Shown: positions 22,317 to 33,647 of the stretch, one piece after another
Layout: every line of letters starts with the position of its first letter
Numbering within the stretch: the stretch's first letter is position 1
The notes under the pieces: generated by a model
What the model was told of the DNA's origin: nothing
The model's input: the letters and a program-made list of their open reading frames with translations, nothing else
Databases searched by the model: none
Position numbers and translations under genes: made by a program
Source of the DNA: Rhodospirillum sp.
Lineage (GTDB): Bacteria; Pseudomonadota; Alphaproteobacteria; Rhodospirillales; Rhodospirillaceae
Direction of reading: 5' to 3'
Assembly (NCBI GenBank): GCA_021741145.1
Contig: JAIOYK010000006.1
Location: 62,001-126,000 of the forward strand
Length of the DNA: 64,000 nucleotides

Positions 22317-22957
22317 GCCTCTTCCCCATCGAAGGTCAAGCGGAAGGCTTCCGGAAGGGCCTCGGCTCCGCCCAAGGTACAGTTCAGGTCCTCCACCAAG
22401 CCCGTTTCCAGGCCATAGCACCAGCCATGCACCTGCAAGGGATGTCCCCGTCGCCAGGCGGCTTGGACCATGGAGGTCCGGGCGACATTCATGACCTGGG
22501 CCTTCACGTTCAACCGGCACAGCAACGCCACGCGGCTATCCTCGTCGACCAGGGAGTCCAGGGCCTCCATGTGGAGGCGGGCGATATCCTTGAGGTGAGC
22601 GAGCCAATTGTCGATGGGACCATGGGCCCGGCGGGACAACGCCGCGCGGACACCACCACACCCCAGGTGCCCCACCACCAGGATATGCTCCACCTTCAAG
22701 GCATTGATGGCGTATTCGATGACCGCCAGACAATTGGCGTCCGCATGGGGAACGATATTGGCGATGTTCCGGTGCACGAACAGCTCGCCGGGCTTCATGC
22801 CGACGATCTCATTGGCCGGAACCCGGGAATCCGAACACCCGATCCAAAGAAACTTCGGGGATTGAACCTCGCTGAGGCCCTGGAAATACCCGGGGTTCTG
22901 CTTTTCCTGGGAGTCCGCCCAGGCCCGGTTGCGGTCGATCAGCGTTTGAATGTCCAT
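22313..22957 (-). CDS. Beta-class carbonic anhydrase
   Basis: Zn ligands in 'IGCSDSRVPA' and 'VVGHLGCGGV'; stop overlaps the mobB start by 4 nt. Confidence 0.95.
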   Translation of the reverse strand: MDIQTLIDRNRAWADSQEKQNPGYFQGLSEVQSPKFLWIGCSDSRVPANEIVGMKPGELFVHRNIANIVPHADANCLAVIEYAINALKVEHILVVGHLGCGGVRAALSRRAHGPIDNWLAHLKDIARLHMEALDSLVDEDSRVALLCRLNVKAQVMNVARTSMVQAAWRRGHPLQVHGWCYGLETGLVEDLNCTLGGAEALPEAFRLTFDGEEA

Positions 22958-23066
22958 GCGCGGTCACTCACTTTTTCCAACAGGGAGGCACAGGTTTCCT
23001 TCTGGGCCAAGCTCGTCGCTTTCATACCGGGCCACGCCCGTCGCCGCCAGCTTTTCAGTGCCGCGG

Positions 23067-23900
23067 TCAGCCGCCCAATCCAGCGCGAAGGGCTCGGTCC
23101 TTCAGATGCTGATCCAAGCCATCGAGAATTTGGGCCGTGAGGGCTTGAGCAGTGAGACCCGCGCCCCCCGCGTCCCCGCCAGAGAGCCCCAGACCGATGC
23201 GCAGGAAACCGCGCTTGCGGGAAATATCCTTGATTCGCAGGTTTCTTCGCTCGGCGTAGGCGGTCAGGCTGTCCAAGCCATCCACAAGGCCCAGGGTCCG
23301 CGCCCGCTCACCCAGCCAGACCTCGCCGGTGAACAGATCGGCGTCCTCCCGCGGGGGGGCGCCCTGGGCCGTCCGCCGGGTCTTCACATGGGCGATGAAG
23401 GCGCCATGGATCTGTTCCTGCAAATCCTTCAGCCAAGCCGCGTCCTCCGGCTTGACCGGGCGGAAGGGGTCCAGGCGGGATTTGCTCTGGCCCGCGGTGA
23501 TCACTCGCCGCTCCACCCCCAGCTTTTCAAGGGCGCCGGTGAAGCCGAACCCGGCGGAAATCACCCCGATGGATCCCACCAGAGAGGTCGGCAGGGCATG
23601 GACCGCATCTCCGGCCAAGGCAATCCAATAGCCACCGGACGCCGCCATGTCCTCGACGAAGGTGGTGACGGCCTTGCCGGTCTTTTCCGCCTTCAGGCGA
23701 ATGTGGTCATGGATGAGTTGGCTTTGGGCCGGGGACCCGCCGGGGCAATTCAGAACCAGGGCCACCTCGTCCCCCACCTTGAAGGCGCGGTCGATGGCGG
23801 GCCGCAGACCCGCGAGGTTCAAGGCCTGTCCGTGGGTCGCGATGATGCCAGTCAAGTGGAGGACGGCCAGGGTCTTCCGCCTGCGAAAGGGATTGCGCAT
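23067..23900 (-). CDS. S49 family (SppA-like) peptidase
   Basis: 'LNCPGGSPAQSQLI', 'VEDMAASGGYWIALAGDAVHALPTSLVGSIGVI' with catalytic Ser/Lys region. Confidence 0.92.
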   Translation of the reverse strand: MRNPFRRRKTLAVLHLTGIIATHGQALNLAGLRPAIDRAFKVGDEVALVLNCPGGSPAQSQLIHDHIRLKAEKTGKAVTTFVEDMAASGGYWIALAGDAVHALPTSLVGSIGVISAGFGFTGALEKLGVERRVITAGQSKSRLDPFRPVKPEDAAWLKDLQEQIHGAFIAHVKTRRTAQGAPPREDADLFTGEVWLGERARTLGLVDGLDSLTAYAERRNLRIKDISRKRGFLRIGLGLSGGDAGGAGLTAQALTAQILDGLDQHLKDRALRAGLGG

Positions 23901-24033
23901 GGGGCCTCGTTTCCGTTGGGGGGGGGATCAGTGCGGGTCGTCTTCCTATTTAGGAGTGGACCATGCCCTTGACCAGGGCATGTGAAGGGCTCACCGTGAT
24001 TGTCCTTTCCCGCCTGTCCGGTGAGCGCGCGCC

Positions 24034-24396
24034 ATGGAAGACTTTTCCCCCTACCCCATTCACGATATCGAGGCCCTGGAGGCCATCGCCCGGGAGACGG
24101 CGCCGGAAATCGTGCCCCGTCTGATCGAGGTTTTCCTGAAAGAAGGCCGCCGCCGCAGGGAGGTCATCGCCAAAGCCGCGGAAACCCGGGATCGTGACAT
24201 CCTTGGCATGGAAGCCCATGCCCTGAAAAGCGCCTCGGCCTCCTTTGGCTGCCTGCGTCTGGCCGCCCAAACCCGCGCCGCGGACGCCGCCTATAAGGCC
24301 AGCGAGGACGACACCTTGTTCGCCCTCGCCCCGCTCATCCTGGCCTCCCTGGAGGAGGCGGAAAGGATCCTTGGATCCGTCCGCTTGGGGGCGTAA
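24034..24396 (+). CDS. Stand-alone Hpt (histidine phosphotransfer) domain protein
   Basis: 'MEAHALKSASASFGCLRLAAQT', the canonical HxLKS..G Hpt phosphosite. Confidence 0.88.
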   Translation: MEDFSPYPIHDIEALEAIARETAPEIVPRLIEVFLKEGRRRREVIAKAAETRDRDILGMEAHALKSASASFGCLRLAAQTRAADAAYKASEDDTLFALAPLILASLEEAERILGSVRLGA

Positions 24397-24437
24397 AGCG
24401 CCCAGCCTCTGGCTCGCGCTCCCCGACCTCGGCCATT

Positions 24438-25394
24438 TCACCCTCGGCCTATGCTTGCCCCGTGGATGGCGACGATATGGCGATGGTCCGTGCCGCAACA
24501 CCCCCCCGCCACCACGAGATTGGGCACCAGGACCGACAGCGCGCCGACTTGGCGACCCAGGTCCTCCGGATCCCCTTCGTCCAGGGTGATGGCGTTATCC
24601 AGCTCCGCGTGGCTCTTGTCCGAGGCATTGACCCGCACCGCCCGCACACGGGCGATCCGGGGACCGCCGGTCTCCAACACCGCGCGGAAATGGACCGGAT
24701 GGGCGCAATTGATCTGGTAATAGGGCGGCGCTCCCCCCGTGGCATCATCCACCAGGGCGATGGCATCCCCCAGGGTCTCCCCCGAGGGTAGATGGCCATT
24801 GGTCTCCAGGGTAAAGGAGGGAACGATGGGAATACCGACCGCCACCGCGGCCTGGACCATGCCCAGGGCTTCCGCCCCATGGGTCAGGGTCATCGCCGAG
24901 ATCATATCGGTCTCCGACCGGGCGAAGGTCTCGATCTGCGCGGCGTGGTAGGCCCGGGCCTCCGCCGTGCCCACCGGCCGTTCCGGATTATATCCGTCCC
25001 CCCGGGGACCGATACAACCGGAGATCACCAGGGGTGCCTCCGCCGTCTCGTATTCGGCCCGCAGGCGCAGGAGTTGATCAACCGCGCGAAGGTTGGCCCG
25101 CTCCAGGGCCGGAGCGTCATACCCCAGTTTTTCACCCCAGTCGGCGCTGGCCCGCCAAGTCGGTGTATCGAGCAGGATCCCGATGCCCCGATCCCGCGCC
25201 AGTTGGGCGTAGGAGGCGAAGAAATCCCAGAGAACCCCCTCCCCTTCCGCCGTTTCCAGCAGGGTGAAGGCGGCGAAATGGGGCAGGCTCAGCCCCAGCC
25301 GGTAGATGAAGGTGGTGCCCATACCCCCATCCGTGATGAAGGGGTTCGTCCGGTTGGTGGACAATTGGGGCAAGGCATCGCGGTATTTGGGCAT
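24438..25394 (-). CDS. Homocysteine S-methyltransferase family protein
   Basis: 'ITDGGMGTTFIYRLG', Zn-binding 'INCAHP' and 'VVAGGCCGTDHRHI'. Likely ATG 25394; ORF open from 25436. Confidence 0.9.
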   Translation of the reverse strand: MPKYRDALPQLSTNRTNPFITDGGMGTTFIYRLGLSLPHFAAFTLLETAEGEGVLWDFFASYAQLARDRGIGILLDTPTWRASADWGEKLGYDAPALERANLRAVDQLLRLRAEYETAEAPLVISGCIGPRGDGYNPERPVGTAEARAYHAAQIETFARSETDMISAMTLTHGAEALGMVQAAVAVGIPIVPSFTLETNGHLPSGETLGDAIALVDDATGGAPPYYQINCAHPVHFRAVLETGGPRIARVRAVRVNASDKSHAELDNAITLDEGDPEDLGRQVGALSVLVPNLVVAGGCCGTDHRHIVAIHGASIGRG

Positions 25395-25509
25395 GGGAGC
25401 CGCCGTGTTCGTGAAGGATTGGAGGGACCCTATCACGGACGTGCCCCCGCTTGGAAAGGGGGACGGGCGAAAACCCGCCGGGGGGCGTCCTCCCTCCGGC
25501 GGGCCTGTG

Positions 25510-26787
25510 TCATGCGGCCGTTTCCCTCCGCGGCCGTGGTCGGTGGGTGGCGCGCTGGGTCAAGGCCCGCAACCGCGCCGCGGCGGCTTCCAGGTACAGA
25601 ACCTCCTTGGCGCCATCGGGCCAACGCAGGGTGACCGTGCCGTCCACCGCCTCCCGGGCGCCGACCGCGGCGACGACGGGGATCCCCAGGGACACGGAAT
25701 CGGCCACCTTGCGCGCCAGGCTTTCCGCCCGGGTATCCACCGTGGCCCTGAGGCCGGCGGCGATGAGCCGCTCGGTCACCTCCCACGCGGCCCGTTCCTG
25801 GTCGGGACCGATGGCGGCCACCAACACCTGATCCGGAGCCAGCCAGAAGGGCAACTGCCCCTTGTGGTGCTCCAACAGGATGGCCAGGAAGCGCTCCAGG
25901 CTACCCAGGACCGCATGGTGGATCAGGACCGGCCGGTGCCGGTCTCCATCCGGCCCGACATAGGCGCTCTCGAACCGACCCGGCAAGTTCATGTCGATCT
26001 GCACCGTGCCACACTGCCAGCGCCGCCCCATGCGGTCGGACAGGATGAACTCCAGCTTGGGTCCGTAGAAAGCACCCTCCCCAGGCTGAAGGATGGGATC
26101 AAGACCGGCCGCCGCCGCGGCCGCGGCGAGCAGCCCCTCGGCCTGGTTCCAATCGGCCTCCGTGCCAACCCGCATCGCCGGGCGGGTCGACAGGCCCACC
26201 ACGACCTCATCGAAGCCAAGCTCGCCGAGGACCCGGAGGATCAGCCCGCACACCCGCGTCACCTCCCCCGCCACCTGATCCGGGGCACAGAAGACATGGG
26301 CGTCGTCCTGGGTAAAGGCCCGCCCGCGCAGCAACCCCAACAGGGCGCCCGAGGGCTCATCCCGATGGCAGAGGCCGAATTCGGCCAAGCGGAGGGGCAG
26401 ATCCCGGTGGGAGCGCACCCGGGCGCCAAAGACCCGCATATGGCCGGGGCAACTCATCGGTTTCAAGGCAAGGTCCCGAGAGTCCGTCGCCTCCTCGTCT
26501 CCCCCGCTGATCCCGTCCGCCCTCGGGGCCTTGTCTCCGGCGATCCGAAACATGCCGCTGGCGAAGGCCTCCCAGTGACCACTGGTCTCCCACAGGCTCC
26601 GGTTCAGGACCTGGGGGGTCCGGATCTCGGCATAGCCCGCCGCGCGCATGTGAGCGCGCACGAAGCCTTCCAATTCGCGGAAAAGAGTCAGGCCCCGGGG
26701 CAGCCAAAAAGCGGCGCCGGGGGAATCCGGGTGAAAGAGGAAAAGATCCTGCCGTTGTCCGATGGTCCGGTGATCGTAGGCATCCAT
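25510..26787 (-). CDS. Threonyl-tRNA synthetase paralog: catalytic plus anticodon-binding-like domains only
   Basis: ThrRS motifs 'DHRTIGQRQDLF', 'LKPMSCPGHMRVF', 'RLAEFGLCHRDEPSGAL', 'FTQDDAHVFC', 'CGTVQIDMNLPGRF', 'LIHHAVLGSLERF'; protein begins at the catalytic domain. ORF open from 26865. Confidence 0.88.
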   Translation of the reverse strand: MDAYDHRTIGQRQDLFLFHPDSPGAAFWLPRGLTLFRELEGFVRAHMRAAGYAEIRTPQVLNRSLWETSGHWEAFASGMFRIAGDKAPRADGISGGDEEATDSRDLALKPMSCPGHMRVFGARVRSHRDLPLRLAEFGLCHRDEPSGALLGLLRGRAFTQDDAHVFCAPDQVAGEVTRVCGLILRVLGELGFDEVVVGLSTRPAMRVGTEADWNQAEGLLAAAAAAAGLDPILQPGEGAFYGPKLEFILSDRMGRRWQCGTVQIDMNLPGRFESAYVGPDGDRHRPVLIHHAVLGSLERFLAILLEHHKGQLPFWLAPDQVLVAAIGPDQERAAWEVTERLIAAGLRATVDTRAESLARKVADSVSLGIPVVAAVGAREAVDGTVTLRWPDGAKEVLYLEAAAARLRALTQRATHRPRPRRETAA

Positions 26788-27178
26788 GGCCCATGCTCCG
26801 AGTTCTGGCCCGTTGGGCGGTCCGGAGAGGGTCTGGGAAAGTGAGAGGATCCCGTTTCGCCCCATCCGTTCGCCGGATGGGCCGTGGGGTGATCCCTGTC
26901 TTTGGTGGTGTCCTTGTCAGACGATACCAGACACGTCGCGGCCCCACGACCCATTCCCATGGGCCACGGTAGTCCAATTGGCTTTATAAGCCGGTCGGAT
27001 GGCTGCTTGTGTCATGAACGGGATGGTATCGTGACCTTCCGGTCCCGTCAACTCACAGGAACAGGGAATTGGGTGCCCGCCCATGCGCGGGTTCATACAG
27101 TGCCTTTGACCAGCATTTCATGGGGAGAACCTTCTTCCGGCCAGGATAGCGCCGGTTGACGGGAGGACAATCCCCGAA

Positions 27179-27215
27179 CAAAAAAAGCGGCTCCGGAGAG
27201 CCGCCTTTCTTTTTT
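27179..27215 (-). terminator. Rho-independent terminator of gltA
   Basis: Minus strand gcggctc tccg gagccgc followed by a T-run. Confidence 0.93.
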
Positions 27216-27265
27216 GTCCAATCTGGACCTTTTCTCTTCTGTCCAATCCGGACAAGGCGCCGGAA

Positions 27266-28567
27266 TCAGCGCTTGTCCATGGTGACGAATTCCCGGTGAT
27301 CGGACCCGGTGAAAAGTTGACGGGGACGGCCGATCTTTTGGTCGGGATCCTCGATCATTTCCTTCCACTGGCTGATCCAGCCCACGGTCCGCGCCAGGGC
27401 GAACAGGCAGGTGAACATGGACACGGGGATGCCCATCGCCTTGAAGATGATACCCGAGTAGAAGTCCACGTTCGGGTACAGCTTCTTCTCGATGAAGTAC
27501 TCGTCTTCCAGGGCGTACTTTTCCAGACGCATGGCGATCTCGAGCAGGGGATCGTTGTCGATGCCCAGTTCCGCCAGCACTTCCTTGCAGGTTTCGGCCA
27601 TGATCTTGGCGCGCGGGTCGTAGTTCTTGTAGACCCGGTGGCCAAAGCCCATCAGACGGAACGGATCGTTCTTGTCCTTGGCTTTATTGACGAACTCGTC
27701 GACGCGGTCCGGGGTGCCGATTTCGTTCAGCATCTTCAGAACCGCTTCGTTGGCGCCCCCGTGGGCGGGACCCCACAGGGAGGCAATGCCCGCGGCGATA
27801 CAGGCGAACGGGTTGGCGCCCGAGGAGCCCGCCAGACGCACCGTGGAGGTCGACGCGTTCTGCTCGTGGTCAGCGTGCAGGATCAGAATCCGGTCCATGG
27901 CGCGGGCCAGGACGGGACTGACCTTGTACTCCTCGCAGGGGGTCGCGAACATCATGTGCAGGAAGTTCTCGGCGTAGGTGAGATTGTTCCGCGGGTACAT
28001 GAAGGGCTGGCCCTGGCTGTACTTATAGGCCCAGGCGGCGATGGTCGGCATCTTCGCGACCAGCCGGTGCTGGGCGATCATGCGCTGGATCGGATCGGTG
28101 ATGTCCAAGCTGTCGTGGTAGAAGGCGGACAGGGCGCCGACCACGCCGCACATGATGGCCATCGGATGGGCATCACGGCGGAAACCGTCGTAGAACTTGT
28201 GAAGCTGCTCGTGCACCATGGTGTGATAGGTGAGCGTCTTCTCGAAGTCCAACAGTTCGGGTTTGGTCGGCAATTCGCCACGCAACAGCAGGTAAGCCAC
28301 TTCCGGGAACTGGCATTTGGTGGCCAGATCGGAGATATGATAACCCCGGTGCAGCAGTACGCCCGCGTCGCCGTCGATATAGGTGATGGCCGAGGAACAG
28401 GACCCCGTGGAAGTATATCCCGGGTCATAGGTAAACATGTTGGTATCGGCATAGAACTTGCGGATGTCCACGACGTCGGGACCAACGCTGCCGCTCAGAA
28501 CCGGGTATTCCCAAGATTTTCCGGTTTGATTGTCGGTAAAAGTCACCGTCTTCTTGGTGTCCGTCAT
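27266..28567 (-). CDS. gltA: Citrate synthase
   Basis: '[14 protein letters not shown]', '[47 protein letters not shown]', '[14 protein letters not shown]'. Confidence 0.98.
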   Translation of the reverse strand: MTDTKKTVTFTDNQTGKSWEYPVLSGSVGPDVVDIRKFYADTNMFTYDPGYTSTGSCSSAITYIDGDAGVLLHRGYHISDLATKCQFPEVAYLLLRGELPTKPELLDFEKTLTYHTMVHEQLHKFYDGFRRDAHPMAIMCGVVGALSAFYHDSLDITDPIQRMIAQHRLVAKMPTIAAWAYKYSQGQPFMYPRNNLTYAENFLHMMFATPCEEYKVSPVLARAMDRILILHADHEQNASTSTVRLAGSSGANPFACIAAGIASLWGPAHGGANEAVLKMLNEIGTPDRVDEFVNKAKDKNDPFRLMGFGHRVYKNYDPRAKIMAETCKEVLAELGIDNDPLLEIAMRLEKYALEDEYFIEKKLYPNVDFYSGIIFKAMGIPVSMFTCLFALARTVGWISQWKEMIEDPDQKIGRPRQLFTGSDHREFVTMDKR

Positions 28568-28697
28568 AGGCTATTCCCCCTTGCTATAGAGAATGTGGAA
28601 GGGTCCAGCGGGCATCCGTGGAGCAACGATTGTGTGGTGCACAATACACCAAGCTCCGTCTCCGCGATTAGATTTTTCTCAATCCTCGCAACCCGCC

Positions 28698-30107
<1,410 letters not shown>

Positions 30108-30296
30108 GGCTCAACTCGGTTGGTGTTGGCCGCCTGACGGGGCGGGCGGCCCGGAAAAAGGGCGGTTTATCGAGACCCAATCCGCGTAAGGCGTGTATGA
30201 TCGCGCTCAACGGGTGCGCCGCGGGGACCCGGTCGGTGCCGGTGTGTAGCATGGAACGCCAATGGGTGACCAGACGCGGGATAGGGGTAAAGCCGC

Positions 30297-32474
30297 ATGG
30301 CGTATTTAGGTTGGAAATCCACCGAGGGAAAGGGGTCCCGGGGCTGGATCGAGGAGGCGGGCGACCGGGATTGGGACAACGGGGAGGAAACGGACCGGGG
30401 ATCGGGTCCCCTTGCCCGCCCCTTCCTCGCGGAGCGGACTCAATGGGGCCTTTGGTTGGCCGTCGCCCTGGGGGCCGGTGTGGCGCTCTATTTCTCGCTC
30501 CCCTCGGAGCCCGCGGCCTGGATCGCGCCGGTTGCCCTGGCCGCCTGCGTGGTTCTGGCCCGGGGGTCCCTGGGGGACGGCCCTCGAGCCGTGCTGTGGG
30601 GGGCCGCGGCCCTGGCCGCCGGGACCTCCCTGGCTCAGGGATGGAGCCAATCCATCGCGGCGCCGGTCCTCGCCCGTCCCCTCGGTCCCGTGACCGTCGA
30701 AGGGCGGGTCCGCGCCGTCGAGCCCCTGGACCGGGGGTGGCGGGTGATCCTCGATAGCCTGACCGTGGAGGGTCTCCCTGCGGCCCAAACACCGGAGCGG
30801 GTCCGGATTCGCCTTCTGGCCGAGGAAACCGAGGGGACCGTCCCCCGCCCGGGGAGCCACCTGTCGGTTCCGGGAAAGCTTCTCCCGCCGCCGGAGCCGG
30901 TAGCGCCAGGGGCCTTCGACTTCGCCCGCCGTCTGTGGTTCGAACGCATCGGCGCCGTCGGCTACGCCCTGGGTCCCATCGCCCCCCTCGCTCCCACTCC
31001 CGCCCGGTGGGGAGACCACATGGCCCTGGCGCTCCAGGCCCTCCGGTCCCAGGTTTCGGCCCGCCTGTTGGCCGCGGAACCGGGGCGGGACGGCCCCCTG
31101 CTCGCCGCCTTGCTGGTGGGGGAGCGGCGGTCCGTATCCGAACCCATTCAGGAGGATCTCCGAGCCTCTGGCCTGGCCCATCTGCTGGCCATTTCCGGAC
31201 TGCACATGTCCATGGTCGGGGGACTGCTGTTCGTGGTTGTCCGGGGCGCTCTGGCCCTCTGGCCCCGGGCGGCCCTGACCCTACCCATCAAAAAAATCGC
31301 CGCGGCGACCGCGCTGCTCGCCTGCCTGGGGTACCTTGGGCTCTCGGGGGCGAATGTCCCAGCCCAGCGCGCGTTTATCATGACCGGCCTGGTCCTTGTG
31401 GCGATCCTGGTGGATCGGACGGCGCTCTCCATGCGCACGGTCGCGCTCGCGGCGACCCTGGTCTTGGCACTGGCTCCCTGGAGCCTGCTCGGCCCGAGTT
31501 TCCAGATGTCCTTCGCCGCGGTGGTCGCCCTGGTCGCCTCCTACGAAGCCCTTTGGCCCCGTTTGGGCGGCTGGCGGGCGGAGCGGGGGGGAGGCCTGGG
31601 TCCCGCGGCGCTCGCCTATCTGGCCGGGGTAATCTTCACCACCCTGGTGGCGAGCGCGGCGACCCTGCCCTACGCCGCCTACCATTTTCACCGGGTCGCG
31701 CCCTATGGCTTGGTCGCCAACCTGATCGCCGTGCCGCTGATGGGCTTTTGGGTCATGCCTTGGGCCCTGGTCACCCTGGCCCTGCTGCCCCTGGGTCTGG
31801 AGCATTGGGGGGTCTGGATGGCGGGTTGGGGGTTGGAGGGGATCCTGGCCAGCGCCCATTGGGTCGCCGGATGGGAGGGCGCGACCCGGTCCGTGCCCGC
31901 CGGACCGGCCTGGGGGCCGGCTTTGGCGACCCTGGGCGGTCTGTGGCTCTGTTTGTGGAAGCGGTCCTGGAGGCTTCTCGGACTGGCTCCCCTGGCCCTC
32001 GGGCTGTCGGTGCCCTGGTGGGTGGCCCAACCCGATGTGCTCATCAGCCGGGGCGGCAAGCTGATCGCCGTCCGGGCCGAGACCGGGGGCCTGATGGTCA
32101 GCGATGGCCGCAAGGACCAATTCACCCGCTCGGTCTGGGAGGAGTCCCACGGTGGCGCGGCGGGGCTGTTCCCGGAGCGGGGAACCTCGCCGGACCACCG
32201 TTTGGACTGCGGAAGTGGGGGATGCCTCTACACCGTGAACGGGCGGCGGGTTGCCCTGCCCCAAAACGACGCCGCGGCCTGGAGAAGCGCCTGGACCACC
32301 GACGTGGTGATCGCGACGGGCCAGGAGCGCCCCCAGGGTCCCGCCCTGGTCATCGACCGCCGCGCCCTCTGGCGGGAGGGCGCCCATGCCCTGTGGCTCG
32401 ACGGAGATGGATCCATCCGGGTCGACACCGTTGCCCGTCAGAGGGGGCAACGCCCCTGGACCGGCTCCCGTTAG
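30297..32474 (+). CDS. ComEC/Rec2 family competence-type membrane protein
   Basis: Multi-TM with 'LLAALLVGERRSVSEPIQEDLRASGLAHLLAISGLHMSMVGGLLF' and 'LGLSGANVPAQRAFIM' as in ComEC; C-terminal DUF4131-like region. Confidence 0.93.
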   Translation: MAYLGWKSTEGKGSRGWIEEAGDRDWDNGEETDRGSGPLARPFLAERTQWGLWLAVALGAGVALYFSLPSEPAAWIAPVALAACVVLARGSLGDGPRAVLWGAAALAAGTSLAQGWSQSIAAPVLARPLGPVTVEGRVRAVEPLDRGWRVILDSLTVEGLPAAQTPERVRIRLLAEETEGTVPRPGSHLSVPGKLLPPPEPVAPGAFDFARRLWFERIGAVGYALGPIAPLAPTPARWGDHMALALQALRSQVSARLLAAEPGRDGPLLAALLVGERRSVSEPIQEDLRASGLAHLLAISGLHMSMVGGLLFVVVRGALALWPRAALTLPIKKIAAATALLACLGYLGLSGANVPAQRAFIMTGLVLVAILVDRTALSMRTVALAATLVLALAPWSLLGPSFQMSFAAVVALVASYEALWPRLGGWRAERGGGLGPAALAYLAGVIFTTLVASAATLPYAAYHFHRVAPYGLVANLIAVPLMGFWVMPWALVTLALLPLGLEHWGVWMAGWGLEGILASAHWVAGWEGATRSVPAGPAWGPALATLGGLWLCLWKRSWRLLGLAPLALGLSVPWWVAQPDVLISRGGKLIAVRAETGGLMVSDGRKDQFTRSVWEESHGGAAGLFPERGTSPDHRLDCGSGGCLYTVNGRRVALPQNDAAAWRSAWTTDVVIATGQERPQGPALVIDRRALWREGAHALWLDGDGSIRVDTVARQRGQRPWTGSR

Positions 32475-32532
32475 TCCGGAATGAGGAAAAGTGTCCGCGG
32501 TTTTCCGTCCCGTTCCGCTCTCAATATATGAT

Positions 32533-32589
32533 TTAGATCACGTTTATGAAATCAGGTCTAATCGACCTGATTTCATAAACGTGATCTAA
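32533..32589. repeat. 26-bp perfect inverted repeat (hairpin, 5-nt loop) between convergent comEC-like and lysR genes
   Basis: ttagatcacgtttatgaaatcaggtc-taatc-gacctgatttcataaacgtgatctaa, arms 32533-32558 and 32564-32589. Confidence 0.97.
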
Positions 32590-33503
32590 GCGTCGTCCCC
32601 TTTCCTCCCATCGGCCTGGGTACAGACCAGGCCGTGGAACGCCCTGGCCGCCGGGGAGAGGGTTCGCCCGGTGGCCCAGACCAGACCGATCCGCCGGATC
32701 ATCGACGGACTTCCCAGCGGCCGGATCACCAGCTCTGGGCGCCCCAGAACCGGCAAGGTCATCGTGGGCAGGGCCGTCACCCCCAGACCCGCGGCGACCA
32801 GGGCTCCCGCCGTGGTCAGGTGGGACACCTCGAACCGGGCGTGAAGCAGGCCCCCTGTCTGAGCGACGGCCGCTTCGGTCAGGGCCCGCACACTGGTCCC
32901 CCGGGCCATGGCGATGAAGGGATGCCCCAGGAGCTCCGCCCAGGAATAGACCCGATCCTCGGCCAGGAACTCCAGCGTTCCCAGGGCGACGAAGGGATCC
33001 TGAAACAGGGGACGGAAGGACAGCCGATCCGAACTGTCCATCATCCCCGCGGTAAACCCCAGGTCCGCCCGTCCCTCGGACACCGCGGCGACAACCCCGT
33101 CGGACAGGGCGTCCTCGATATGGACCTCCACCTCGGGATGCTCCCGCGTGAACCGGGCCACCAGGGGCGGCAGGACTCCCGCGGTCACCGAGGGCAACCC
33201 CGCCAAGGTCACCCGGCCCCGGGCGGCATCCAGGAAGCCCGTGAATTCCTTCATCGCATCCTCGGTTTCCCCAAGGATACGAACCGCGGCACGGCGCAGG
33301 GCCACCCCCTGGGGGGTCAGGGCGACATTCCGCGTGTCCCGGTCAAACAGCCGGGCACCAACCCGGGTCTCGATCCGCGCCACCATGCGACTGAGAGCTG
33401 GACCGGACAATCCCACGTCCTGGGCGACGGCGCGGAATCCCCGCTCCTCGGCGAGGCGCAGGAAGACCTGAAGCTCGAACAAATCCAGATTGATGCGTTT
33501 CAT
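32586..33503 (-). CDS. LysR family transcriptional regulator
   Basis: N-terminal HTH 'LDLFELQVFLRLAEERGFRAVAQDVGLSGPALSRMVARIETRVGARLFDRDTRNVALTPQG'. Confidence 0.95.
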   Translation of the reverse strand: MKRINLDLFELQVFLRLAEERGFRAVAQDVGLSGPALSRMVARIETRVGARLFDRDTRNVALTPQGVALRRAAVRILGETEDAMKEFTGFLDAARGRVTLAGLPSVTAGVLPPLVARFTREHPEVEVHIEDALSDGVVAAVSEGRADLGFTAGMMDSSDRLSFRPLFQDPFVALGTLEFLAEDRVYSWAELLGHPFIAMARGTSVRALTEAAVAQTGGLLHARFEVSHLTTAGALVAAGLGVTALPTMTLPVLGRPELVIRPLGSPSMIRRIGLVWATGRTLSPAARAFHGLVCTQADGRKGDDA

Positions 33504-33505
33504 GC

Positions 33506-33518
33506 ATCAATTATTGAT
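33506..33518. promoter_or_regulatory. Candidate LysR-type operator in the divergent lysR/TRAP intergenic region
   Basis: Perfect palindrome atcaat-t-attgat directly upstream of the lysR start codon, between divergent genes. Confidence 0.55.
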
Positions 33519-33647
33519 ATACATTCACTTCACGCACAAGTTCCCATTGGCGATGATGGTCCCTGGATCCCCCGCGATCCCCAAAACAATCAAGACCGAC
33601 CGGCCCAAAGGGCGGGCGGCCCCCAATGGAACACGGAGAAACGTCCC

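Noticed and set aside
30935-32536. 533-aa plus-strand ORF in another frame of comEC
   Set aside because: Alternative-frame ORF with arginine/glycine/proline bias; comEC frame is clearly coding
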